A stretch of 64,000 bases of DNA from Phragmites australis. Taxonomy: Eukaryota; Streptophyta; Magnoliopsida; Poales; Poaceae. The position numbers were made by a program, and so were the translations under genes. A model generated the notes under the pieces. The model saw nothing but the letters and a program-made list of their open reading frames with translations. It did no database searches and had not been told where the DNA came from. Location: assembly GCF_958298935.1 (NCBI RefSeq), contig NC_084924.1, positions 806,001 to 870,000 on the forward strand, read 5' to 3'. The stretch's first letter is position 1, and the number at the start of each line of letters is the position of its first letter. Positions 11,169-22,749 of the stretch are shown here, one piece after another.

Positions 11169-11800
11169 TTGGAAGCCCTGCTTACAGATTTGCTTGCATA
11201 TAATGTGATCTCTGGTTAGATTTGGGTTTCTTTTTTTATTGTTGGATCGAACTATTTATACACATATACAAGATGACACTTGCTTGATTATTAATATGGT
11301 TGTGTAAATCACATTTTTCTGGTGAAAAGTGCCATCAGTTTTAGCTTCAGCATATAATCAGAAGTTGCTTATGGCTTTGAAATATCAGGTCTGTAAGATA
11401 GTTGAAGGATAGCGTTACTCAAAGCGACTCAATGAGAAACAGATTACTGCTGTACTGAAAGTAACTTGCCAGCGCCCTCAAAAACGTGAGCTGGACATCT
11501 TACAGGTGACTGTTGATCATATTTTTTGTTGCAAGTTATTCGTCAGTGTTGTGATGCATATCTCATGAATTCAAGATTTGAACCATGCTGCAATTAAGCC
11601 CGTATAATGGTTTTTAGCTTTGAGTTTTAGAAGCCCTGCTTACACATTTGCTTGCATATAATGTGATCTATGGTTAGATTTGGGTTTCTTTTTTTATTGT
11701 TGGATTGAACTATTTATACACATATACAAGATGACAGTTGCTTGATTATTAATATCGTTGTGGAAATCATATTTTTCTGGTGAAAAGTGCCATCAGTTTT
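11169..11800. repeat. Second duplicated block in the Helitron flanking the Argonaute exon
   Basis: GAAGCCCTGCTTACA onward at about 11172-11340 recurs at about 11631-11805, with TTGCTTGCATATAATGTGAT and TATTTATACACATATACAAG in both. The Argonaute exon lies between the copies, so the duplicated sequence is probably flanking intron or carrier DNA. Confidence 0.8.
11389..11505 (+). pseudogene. Captured exon of an AGO1-type Argonaute gene, one stop codon
   Basis: An AG acceptor at 11387-11388 and a GT donor at 11506 bound a 117-nt exon of 39 codons. Its translation includes [20 protein letters not shown] and [20 protein letters not shown], which matches the AGO1-clade segment around and after the PAZ domain (family [15 protein letters not shown] and LLKVTCQRP). 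The TAG replaces the conserved glutamine after VEG, a single C-to-T change. No other Argonaute exon is visible in the Helitron. It is a captured fragment and cannot encode an Argonaute. It could still yield transcripts or small RNAs homologous to the parent gene (inference). Confidence 0.87.
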
Positions 11801-12280
11801 ATTTTAGTAAAAGAGAACACTGAGGATTCATAGAAGGGCCCTTAATAGTCGATAGTTTGACTTGATGACATTTGAAAGTATTAATTGTAGAGTCACATGT
11901 GACATTGGAATAGAACATATCTGATTCTTATTACATTTATATGATATTGTTCAAAACTTATATAACATACATAGCATTCTTCTAAATAAATATATATCCC
12001 ATTTATATCTACGTTTGTTGCATCTATTAGATAGTTGCAAATTACTTTTTTTTTCCCTCCATCCTGTTCTATGTTTTGTTTGCTGCTATATGAAATGCAA
12101 ATCTATATTTCTTGCATCTATTAGTTAGCTGCCAACGTACTATATGTAAATACGTGTATTTAAGCATAACATACGAAGAGAACATGATTATTTTTGTAGT
12201 GTATGGATATATTTTGAGCTCATGTTACATAACATACGAAGAGAACATGATTATTTTTTAATGTATGGATATATTTTGAG

Positions 12281-12396
<116 letters not shown>

Positions 12397-12649
12397 AAAT
12401 GCAAACCATATCTGTCTCCTCTCCTATGTCTTATTTACTGTTATATCAAATGTGAATCTATATTTCTTGCACCTATTAGTTAGTTACAAACATACTACAT
12501 GTATGTACATATATATTAAGCATAACATATGAAGAGGACATAATTATTTTTTCTAATGTATATATATTATTACATTTTTCCTCTTATTCTCATATGTTTT
12601 CCTTGCTGTTATATAAAATGGAAAGCTGTGTTTATCACATGTATTAGTT

Positions 12650-14040
12650 GCAAAATGTCATATGTTGGTGAACCTCGAAGACAACGAAATCGACAGAAAC
12701 GTTCTTTATCATTAAATTCAGACATACCATTTATTTATTCTTTAGGTATGCCAATAACACTTCATCTTCTCTCACATATTTCCTATTCCGGGGGAAGGGC
12801 GAAGTAGAAACCATCTTAACTTCTTTTAATATTGTTCACATATTCTATTAATTAACAACCAAATTAACATTACTACGACAGATACAGAGCCACCTACTCC
12901 GGGACAAGGTACAGCTTTTTCCCTTCCTTTTTTCCCCTCCCCTTCATCCTACACACAACCTTCACTAATAATAATTGATATATGCTACCATTTATTTCTA
13001 CCGTACGTGTACAGGTTCAACCAACAACCAAACTAATATTGTTACAAGAAATACAGCGACGTGTATACCAAAACAAGGTAAATCATGTTGCCCTCTCCCC
13101 TCCTCTCATTAATAATGATTAACATAATATAGATATATGTTTGGGAAAAAAAAAAAGAAAAAGGTTTCTCACTTAAAAAAAAAAAAACGATTGACCATAT
13201 GGTTCTTTTTTAGGAGACACAACATGGACGTATATACAACATCAAAAGAGACATCAAGATGCAGAAAGTTAGATCTATATCTTATCAAATTCTTATTTAA
13301 ATATACATAAAAAAGATAATTAATTTTTTTTTTCTCTTTGGTATAGGAGATTATTTCTGCCCTATAGTGCCTCCATACATTGTTACTGAAAATCGTGCTA
13401 AAAGAAGACGTGTTAATCAATACAAAGCTGTAGCGCAGCAAGATCATCTTTATTTATGTTATATATAAATGCCACCCTGGAGTACATATATTCTATAGAT
13501 CAAAATACTATATCTATAGCTTCAATATATTTCCAATTTGTCTATTTTTTTTACCCAATATGACTATTGTTTCTTTTTTTTTTTCATACTGATTTACAGC
13601 TTTAAGAATGGGTGATTCATCAATGTTATCATTAGAATCAAGCTTTGCGACACGCAAAGAATATATATCTTTCTTGAAAGGTAACCGAATTTCCCCCCTT
13701 TACATTATGATCACTTATTTATTTCTATTATTGTACACTATAAGTATAGGTTGCTAGCTACCTTCTTATGTAAATCAATATTCTGTTTTATCTATTATAT
13801 TTCTATTTTTTTTATAGAAACATACAAAGATAAATCATATTATGGTGCACCTGACTATAAATGTAATAAATGTGGAGCTATTTTCTGGTATCAAGAACGT
13901 ATTGTCTATCTCAGTTCATATACAGAAAAACGGATTGTTTATAACCTATGTTGTGATGATGGGAAAATATCCCTGCCGTCTTTTCAGTTTCGATCATTTT
14001 TACTTCAACAACTTATGAGATTTAATGGTGAGTTATAGGA
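12650..14040 (+). pseudogene. Degenerate N-terminal part of a Helitron Rep/helicase gene
   Basis: Short coding-like blocks are separated by intron-like AT-rich stretches. Recognisable pieces are PRRQRNRQKRSLSLNSD (about 12672-12720), a basic block ENRAKRRRVNQYKA (about 13389-13430), and a cysteine block in the open frame near 13819-14020. The last contains YYGAPDYKCNKCGAIFWYQER and, further on, YNLCCDDGKISLP. The CxxCGAxFWxxER followed by LCCxxGKxxLP arrangement is typical of the N-terminal region of plant Helitron proteins, upstream of the Rep domain. The gene stops about 110 bp before the 3' end of the element. The Rep endonuclease and Pif1-type helicase domains are therefore deleted. Confidence 0.65.
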
Positions 14041-14353
14041 TTCAGTACCTTTTCTTTTTCTTTTTATGGAATGAGTTATAGATTGTGCATTCGGTATATT
14101 ACTTTCTTCACATAGATATTAAACTGGCGCAGCGTAGCGCGCCAACCCGTCTAGTTTTATTGGGTTTATGATCTATGGAGCCGTGCCTAGACGAACCGTA
14201 CCGACCGGTCGACAGACATTTGGCCATCTCTGCTTGCGAGGGCGTCCACGCAAAACGCCACCACAAAGCCCTACTTCCCCGCTCGCAAGTAAGCGAAGCC
14301 GCCTCCGAACAGATCTCCTCCGCCGCCGCCGCCGCCTCCCCGCGATCCCGACC

Positions 14354-17173
14354 ATGGTTAGCTCCCCGTCCGCCTGCTCATCACCCTCCCAACATCCCTA
14401 CCTCGTCTCTCCTCGTGCCGTCCCGTTTCCTAGGGTTTCGGCCGGGCCCCCGCCCGCCCGCGTTCCCCGCATAGGGTTTCGATCTCGCGCCGATTTACTC
14501 GCGGCTTAGCATTCTGACTTTGCTGTTGCTGTATGGGTGCAGGAGGGCGATAGTACCAACCTCGATGCGGCGATAGAGTCGCTCCTGAACGTCGAGAAAC
14601 AGATGAGGCTGAGCGGCGATGTCGCCGGCACGCGGAAGGCCGTCATCGACATCGTCGAGCTCTGCTACAAGGCCGGCGCGTGGAAGACGCTTAACGACCA
14701 GATCGTGCTCCTCTCCAAGAGGAGGGGCCAACTTAAGCAGGTTCATTTCGCGAGAATTCACCACCCTTCTCATATGTGTTGTATTGGCTTATGTCTATTT
14801 GACCTTTCAGCTGCGGTTTAGCAATTTATTTGACTTGTACGAAACTAGGGTGGTGTTTAAACTTCAAAATTTCTGCAAAACATACGTGATTGAAGTAACT
14901 AAACAAATATGTGCACACTCTTAAATTTTGTTGCCATGCTCTTGGTGTTAACTATAGTTCTAAGTTTTAGCTATCGATCTGAACTTCAATTGATTTGGAT
15001 GTTCAAAGAAGGTGGAACTGATATAGCAGCAGAATATGTTTCAACGACCAAAGTTACCTTTCAAATTATTTATGCTTGAAGGAAGTAGGTGTGAAATACA
15101 GTTTGCTCTTCTAGAAACTAGAAAATGTTTGCTGCATTTGTAAGGATTTGGAATAATAGGAAGACAAATCTTACCTTTTAACATTGTTACTCCTTGCAGC
15201 AACCATTGTTATTATTACATTTTCTCTTTAGATGAGATTAAAGTTAACAATACCGACTATTTCTCTTTGCACTCAACACGGTCCACCATTCTTCCACATC
15301 AAACATTAAGCATGCATACAATTTTCTTTTCCTAGTGTTAGTTTTGCTGTATATTTCTTAGTGTATACCATCCTTTCACTTTGTAGCCTGAATGCCCTTC
15401 TGCATGTTATCTGTACCGATGTTTAGCTGTAATGTTGATGCAAATCTCTCGAACTGGTTTTCATTTGGTTGTTTCTCAGGGTAAGTATCATCTGTAGCAT
15501 CAGTGAAGAATTGCACTTATAGCAGTATGTGCGTTGATCCTATACATTGTTGAACAACCACAATGTTATTGTTTATCTGCAGCAAATTTTTTTGGTTTAT
15601 CTGTCTTTATGCCCATGTATTCACTGGGTTAGTTGCTTGCACATGCTCCAACCATGTAACAATGGCTTAGCATTCATACCTCTGGAAATGTTTCGCCCAT
15701 TATCAGAATGCTTTAGCTCATAACATTATATAGTTCCTTTGACTCAAAAGGGGAAAAAAAGTCTCATTATGGCACACACTAACAAAACAGTCACAATCTT
15801 GCTTCACTCAAACCAGTATCTTTCCTTTCAGATCTATCTGCCATCTTTATTTGTTTATGAATTGGTGAATATCTCTTAAGCAGGCCAAACTATATACAAT
15901 TGGTATTATTTTATCTTCGCTTACTTTGCACTAATCCCAATGTCACTGTTCTTTATTGCAGGCCATTACTGCCATGGTTCAGAAAGCAATGGAGTACATT
16001 GATTTGACTCCAGACATGGACACACGCATTGAGCTAATTAAAACATTGAGCAGCGTCTCTGCTGGCAAAGTGAGAATCTTTTCTGCTTGATAATTTTTTA
16101 CTGCTTTAAGATTCATCGACTTCATGTGTGTAATCTCACAGTTGTGCTACTGTAGATTTATGTTGAGATAGAGAGAGCAAGATTGATCAAAAGACTTGCA
16201 AAAATCAAAGAGGAGCAGGGACAGATTGATGAGGCTGCTGATTTGACGCAAGAAGTTGCTGTAAGTTTGCACTGCAGTAGAATTGAGGACATATAACTCA
16301 CATCTGTAATAATGTTTTTGTCATTCTCTAGTGCTGTTTTGAACCATATATGACTTCATGGATTAACAAGCTGTTTCTCAGGTTGAAACATTTGGCTCCA
16401 TGGCGAAGACAGAGAAAATCGCTTTCATTCTCGAGCAGGTATGCTGCCAATTGACAACAATAAAAACTTTTATTTTTTATGAAATGCCGATTCATGGAAA
16501 CTTACTGTTATCATTATCATAGGTCCGGCTATGTCTGGATCGTCAAGATTATGTTCGAGCACAAATTTTATCCAGGAAAATCAGCACTAGAGTATTTGAC
16601 GCAGATCCATCAAAGGAAAAAAAGAAACCGAAAGAAGGTGACAATATTGTTCAGGATGCTCCTGCTGAGATACCTTCCCTCCTAGAATTGAAGCGCATCT
16701 ACTATGAACTGATGATTCGGTATGTGATGCTTCTGCTCAGTTAGATTAATATAGAGGCAATCCATAATTGCACAATTGGACTGCTATTTGATTACCATTG
16801 CTGCAAGCTGTATTACCTATGGAAATTCTCGTTCATTTCCTCTTTCTCCCCCATTAACTTTCCAATTTTTTTAATGTCAGAGTATGGTTAGTCCAGTAGC
16901 TCCTGAATGCCTTTTTTGTGGAGTGCATCATTTGTATGATTTAGATCCTGAAGGCTTTAGTGTCCCTGTTTGAATAGCTGCATCTCTCAAGCTCTTAATT
17001 ACTAACATTATGGTTCACAATTACGTTTCATATTGGAGGCAATCATAATTCTTCATTGTCTATTCGCAGGTATTACTCGCATAACAATGATTACCTGGAA
17101 ATCTGCCGTTGTTACAAGGCAATTTATGATATTCCATCAATAAAAGAGGATCCAGCAAAGTGGACACCGGTGA

Positions 17174-17226
<53 letters not shown>

Positions 17227-18114
17227 CCCCCCCCCCCCCCCAACACCCTTAATAATTATCTGACTGCCTGAATTCAATTGCAGGTTCTTAGGAAGATATG
17301 TTGGTACTTGGTGTTATCACCTCATGATCCAATGCAATCGAGCCTTCTCAACGCTACTCTAGAGGATAAAAACCTTTCCGAGATCCCAAATTTCAGGTGC
17401 AGTTGTGTCTTTCAGAATTGCAATCTCATAACCCTGGGTGGGCTTATCTAATCACTTAACTTTTCCTGTTGGGATGGAAAAAATAGATTACTGCTGAAGC
17501 AGCTGGTTACCATGGAGGTGATTCAGTGGACAAGTTTGTGGGAATTCTTCAAGGATGAATACGAAAATGAGAAGAATTATCTTGGAGGAGCTTTGGGTGC
17601 CAAAGCTGCAGAAGATTTGAAGCTGCGGATCATTGAACATGTATGGCTTACTTTCTGCTTGGTCTATATTTATTTTGTTATTTTGCCTTGTGCTGGTCCA
17701 TTGAATCTCAATTCTTGCTGTGTTCAGAATATCTTGGTTGTCTCCAAGTACTATTCAAGGATTACACTCAAGAGGCTTGCGGATCTTCTTTGCCTGAGTT
17801 TGCAGGTTTGTATTTTCCCACATTGGCGTGACATTGTACCTTTTCTTGATGTAATTCATGAGATATCCGACTGGCCCTACACTAATATCTCTCAGGAGGC
17901 AGAGAAGCATCTTTCAGACATGGTGAACTCAAAATCTTTGATTGCGAAGATTGACAGGTCGATGGGAGTTGTAAGCTTCCGGACAGCTCAAGACAGCAAC
18001 GGTATACTCAACTCATGGGCCACGAATCTTGAGAAGCTTCTTGACCTTGTTGAGAAGAGCTGCCACCAAATACACAAGGAGACCATGATCCACAAAGCTG
18101 TGTTGAAAGCTTAA
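14354..18114 (+). CDS. RPN5: 26S proteasome regulatory subunit RPN5 (PSMD12)
   Basis: Eleven coding exons: 14354-14356, 14543-14740, 15962-16069, 16156-16260, 16382-16438, 16523-16719, 17070-17169, 17284-17396, 17487-17640, 17728-17805, 17896-18114. All introns are GT-AG and the exons sum to 444 codons (443 aa), close to Arabidopsis RPN5 length. The translation begins [20 protein letters not shown] and contains [31 protein letters not shown] and ends [20 protein letters not shown]5 is a PCI-domain scaffold of the 19S lid; the PCI region is the C-terminal third (winged helix near [20 protein letters not shown]). The first coding exon holds only the ATG; this is inferred because no in-frame ATG lies between the exon 2 acceptor and the conserved start. 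An alternative is a non-ATG or unannotated start. Its leader directly abuts the hAT element end at 14232. Confidence 0.95.
17173..17243. repeat. CT/CA microsatellite and poly-C run in an RPN5 intron
   Basis: (CT)n followed by (CA)n and a run of C lies in the intron between the exon ending 17169 and the one starting 17284. This is a simple-sequence polymorphism candidate. Confidence 0.9.
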
Positions 18115-19359
18115 TGTGTAAACCATTTTGGCGTTGGCTGGTTTGCTTTAGGTTCCCTGCTGTGGTCAAATTTCACAAACTACAGGACACCTAGCAATAC
18201 ACTGCCCAAGCGTCACCTGTTTGCTTTGGAAATTCGTGCAGGCGTCATCGATCTTAAGAAGATACTACAGCAACAGAACGATGAATACTATTTATTGTTG
18301 GGGCATACTGTCCTCCAGTTTGCTTTACTCGTGTATCTCCCTGAACATTTTTTGAATTCTTAGATCTGCAATCAGATACCTGCTCTTGAAAACTAGATCC
18401 AGCTTCCCACTGAATCGTTGGCAGATGATCAGGTGCCTTTGTTAGTAAAGCGTATTTCATACTCTTAAGCATGCACGATTTAACAAACCGTCTTTCAAAA
18501 TCAGTGCCATTTGGCAAAGCATTTTGCTTTGCTTGGTGCACACATCGATCTGTACATTAGAAACTGAACCGTACGAGTTGTAACGTTGAAACTGTCAACA
18601 GACGCTTAACTGAGATCACGTGAACTGAATCGGTGTTCTCATATGCGACTCCAATCATTCTCATTCGGTTTTACACCACTTTCAGGAAAAAAAAAAAAAA
18701 AGCATTGTCGTATAGGCTAGAGCCCAACATATCTGCAAAATTACAAAAGAACTTTTTTGGATGCTGCAAATTCACATGTTCAAACTCGTCAATCCAAAAC
18801 GGGTGAGGTCTGTCAGGCTGCCCCTTTGGTTTATCTCACACATTCACATTAGCCTTGTGTTCACATTAGCATCAGCATGCTCTCTCTCTCTCTCTCTCTA
18901 CATGCACAAGCGCACACACACACATGTGCACATATACATACATATACATATAATCGATCAATCAAAGTGCGTGTGATTAGATCGTCTGCTCCAGCTACAA
19001 CGTGCTGTTTCGGCTTTCTCCAGCTGATTTATAGGGAGGGTAAACAGTGAACAACAAACTATACAGATGCAATTCTTCATGAAGCCAATTGATTACACAT
19101 ACTGGTGGGAGTTCAAAATAAAATGGAGGAAATAATCTGGTAGTACTACTACATACTACATGGGAACATTTGGACCACAAACTGCAAAATAATTATGATT
19201 GACCACAGATTGCAGAAAATTTATCACAGTCAAGGTGCAGGCGAACATTTGGACATGAATTGTCTACAGCTTAGCATCTCTAGTTCTTCAACATGACTGA
19301 ATTGTATAGTTACAACATTTTGATTAACTATATGTCGTGGACTCGTGGTTCAATGGTCT
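18115..19359. other. Shared 3' flank of RPN5 and the glutaredoxin gene
   Basis: The two genes are convergent, so this interval must contain both 3' UTRs. It holds CT and CA simple repeats near 18880-18925 and an A-rich run near 18690. No additional coding region is supported. Confidence 0.5.
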
Positions 19360-21276
19360 CTAAGAACACATCGCTTTCTCTAGTGTTTCCTGCAGTTCTC
19401 CACTCTTGTATGCTTCTGCAAAATACACAGCAATGTAAGCATTAAGCCCAGCTGAAACACTGCGATAAAATCCGTACGTGAGTTGTTGTAGAAAACAAAA
19501 TTAAATAACATATCTCATGTATGGATTCGGTTACTCAAGTATCTGAAAAATGACTATTGTGACAAAAATTTAAGGTACATGAATGTGTACAGGCAACTGC
19601 AGGGTGCGTGTGCAGTGTTTTCTACTTATATGCGATGATTGCCTTTGCATGGTAGATTTGTGTGCGTTTGCACATTTTCTCCTAGTCAAGCTCAGCAGTT
19701 CACATTTTACACCACTCACCTTAATTTCAGTACATAAACATCATTCATCCTTTTTAACACTAACTTTGCATGTTTTCTTTCCAACACCATCACATCCTGG
19801 GATGGAATAAACCTATAATATCAGCTCTACAGTCTAAAACAGTAAAGCAGGTAGTATTCGGAGGTCGTGCAAATACTAACGATACAATATTTTTGGATTG
19901 GAGATGGTAACAAATAATGAGTTAATGACCGATGGTGCGGGAATGGGATTTGTGCTCATCGATCAGTAATAGTTCAGCTGCTCTTATTTGACTCATATAG
20001 CTAGGAAGGAATTACAGATGGCTTGTCATCAATCAAATCGAGTTATGGGATGGGAAATGTTCTCCCTTGTGGAAAAACTTGAGGACAAGAACAGTCCCTG
20101 ATTATCACAAAAGCTCAGACCATTCTAACATTTCTTGGTCTGCAGAGGGTGGTCTTATTTCTTGTATTTGGCACTGAGCCATAAAATATTTTCTTCAATG
20201 TGATGAACCCAGCTGGTTCATGTCTATGCCACTACCCCAACCTCTTTCAACTACAATAAACAACAGTGATAGCTGGCCTCCTATAGACAAAACAAATTGG
20301 AATACACACACAAGGATGCAGTAAATATGGATATAAATTGCATAAAGATTTAGTTCATATGACGTTTATGCAAATAGCAAACATAGTTATTTCTTTATTA
20401 TTTAGAGGATGCCTTTACTGTGCACAAATACTGCAATTAAGAAAGAGAAGGAATGATTTATGCCAACGAGTTTCTCTAGACCAGCAAAGAGTTTTCAACT
20501 GAATTGAGATCGGGATAGGATGCGTGCGTGTGAACCAACCAGACACTACTCCCTAGTATGCCTTCAGCATGTGCAAACTATGATATGCTCGTAAATAGCA
20601 ACACAGGTATGGAGCTTCCACTCATCAACTGAGAAATCTACCATCTTAGTGATAAACTCCCAAAATGTCTGATTAGGATTAGCACGTCCTGAATCCTGAT
20701 GCCAGACGAATGCAAATTCTCCATAAAACCGCTCAGATCCCCCGTATCATGACAGGACGAGTTTAACAAAAGACTCGACTTTTGAGGCGCGTTGGTAGCT
20801 GCGGGATGGTGGGCGAGTGAGAAAGCATCTATACCAACGGTGATGTCGCATCCGCCGAAGAACTCGCCATCGATGTAAAGCTGCGGGAAGGTGGGCCAGC
20901 TGGAGTACTCCTTGAGCCCCTGCCGGAGCGCCTCGTTGGCGAGCACGTCGAGCGTCTCAAAGGGGGCATCCAGCGAACGGAGGATCTGCACCACGGTGTG
21001 GGAGAATCCGCACTGCGGAAAGTCCTTGGTCCCCTTCATGAACAGAACCACCTTGTGCGACTCCACCACCTTGTCCAGCGTCGCCCGCATCTCCGGGCCC
21101 AGCGCCAGGCACCGCACCGATCGACCGCGCGCCGACAGCTGAGCGGGCCGGCTGAGGCTGAGGCGACAAGTTGGAAGAGGAGCACGGGGGAGCAAGGCAA
21201 CCCGCGGCCTCGCGGAGAGGGGGAGCGGGAGGGAGGCGCCGGCGAGAGCCCTGGCGGCCGGGGCGGAGGCGGCCAT
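19360..21276 (-). CDS. GRXS14: Chloroplast monothiol CGFS glutaredoxin (GRXS14 type)
   Basis: Two exons: 21276-20835 and 19415-19360, joined at donor GTATAG and acceptor TTTTGCAG with a 1,419-bp intron. Together they make 166 codons (165 aa). Residues 1 to about 58 are Ala/Leu/Arg/Ser-rich with few acidic residues, a plausible plastid transit peptide. The mature part carries FMKGTKDFPQCGFSHTVVQ with the CGFS active site, then WPTFPQLYIDGEFFGGCDI with the TFP cis-proline and GGCD glutathione-binding residues. The short last exon encodes EAYKSGELQETLEKAMCS. Family knowledge: such proteins bind [2Fe-2S] clusters with glutathione and act in plastid Fe-S delivery. Reading straight through exon 1 gives a false 212-aa frame. 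It is divergent from the EF-Tu gene at 22750. Confidence 0.93.
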
Positions 21277-21404
21277 GGCGGTGGCGTCTCGAGAGCGGCG
21301 ACGGATGGTACGGAGTCGTGGCCTCGTGGGTGTGGTGGAAATATTTTTTTTCCTTTTTTGTGGCCGTGGCGAAAGAGATATTTTTATTTTTTAAATTCAA
21401 CGAT

Positions 21405-22330
21405 TAAGTAAATTTCGCATAACTAATTAAAATAATCAAAACTATCATAAAACCACATTTTCTTTCTCATATCCCATAAAATCACACCTTTTTTGCATCA
21501 ATTTATTTTAAAATTCTATTTTTTTTAACTATCACAAAACTACATTTCCCTCTACTATTTTACAAAACCGTACTTATTTTGCATCACTTTATCACAAAAC
21601 TATGTTTCTATTATTATGATAAAATCTGATAAGATAAGCCAACGCGTCATACTTATAGGATTCAAACCTCACCGTTTGCTGACGTTGACAATTACATCAT
21701 ATCACAATTGCTTACCAAGTTGGTAGATCCTAATTGATCTTTATGCTCATTCTCTTAGAAGAAACCAATTTGACATGAGTTAAATTCCTAGACGTAAAAA
21801 ATTGGTGTCATGAGAATTGGTATGATACTATTTAGCCGCCTAAATGGTGTTGATGGGAGTTGACATGGTACAATTTGTGCTGCTAAATGGTGACATGGCA
21901 ACCCCTATCAACGCTGATTTTTCACGTTTAGAAATTCAACTCACGTCAAATAAGTTGGTTATAAGAGAAGGAGCACAAAGATCAGGTAGGATCTACTAAT
22001 CTGGCAAGTAATTGTGATATGATGTAGTCGGTTACGGTATCAAATGATGAGGGGAAAAGCTTATAAGTATGATGTGTGGATCTGTCTTATCAGATCAGTT
22101 TACAATAATAGAAATATAGTTTTATGGTAAGATAAGGTAAAGTATGTGTGATTTTGTGAAATAAGAGGTGAAAAATATAATTTTTTGATAGTTAAGCTAA
22201 AAGAAGTGTAGTTTTGTAATAAAATAATATAATATAAGTGTGGTTTTATGAAATAAGAGAGAGAAATTATAATTTTATGATAGTTTTGATACTCACAATG
22301 TAAGTTTATGAAATTTACTATTAAAATTTT
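21405..22330. mobile_element. Long foldback (inverted-repeat) element
   Basis: The left arm (about 21409-21800) and right arm (about 21890-22325) are inverted copies over most of their length. For example, GTAAATTTC at the left matches GAAATTTAC at the right, and ACTATCATAAAACCACA matches TGTGGTTTTATGA and TTTTATGATAGT. TCTGATAAGAT in the left arm matches ATCTGTCTTATCAGA, and CCTAGACGTAAAAAA matches TTTTTCACGTTTAGA. No coding sequence was found. The target duplication is unclear. The hairpin occupies the intergenic space between the divergent glutaredoxin and EF-Tu genes. Confidence 0.72.
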
Positions 22331-22749
22331 TAGACACATATTTAAAAAATAGCATGAATAGTAGCCCGTCGGAATTTCAATGGCGGCGAGATGCTACCAT
22401 CCTAAAAATATAGCATTTTATTGTTCTTAAAATTAAAAACTGCGGAAATGGTCATAAAATTTTTAAAAAATAATAATGTAGAAAATGCTATCGTTTAGCT
22501 TTCGCAAACGGTTTTTCGCATGGCCGTCTAAAATTATTAAATTTGAAAAATTAAAAAAAAAAATCCGAAGCGAGATATCGTGTGGCCCATGAGATGCAGT
22601 TGAATGGGCCTGAAGATCCAACGGCCCAACGCGCCGTCCCCTCACGGTTGGTTGGTTAGATGAAGAGCAGCGTGGCGTCCCGCTCCCTTTTTCCCTTCTA
22701 AAGCCCTAAACCCATCTCCCGTCCTCTGCTCGCGCGCCGCCGCGACGCA

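Noticed and set aside
11389..11505. A functional Argonaute gene in the Helitron
   Set aside because: Only one exon with a stop codon is present.
20638..20834. C-terminal extension of the glutaredoxin frame
   Set aside because: Reads through a GT donor into the intron; the conserved C-terminus is in the exon at 19360-19415.
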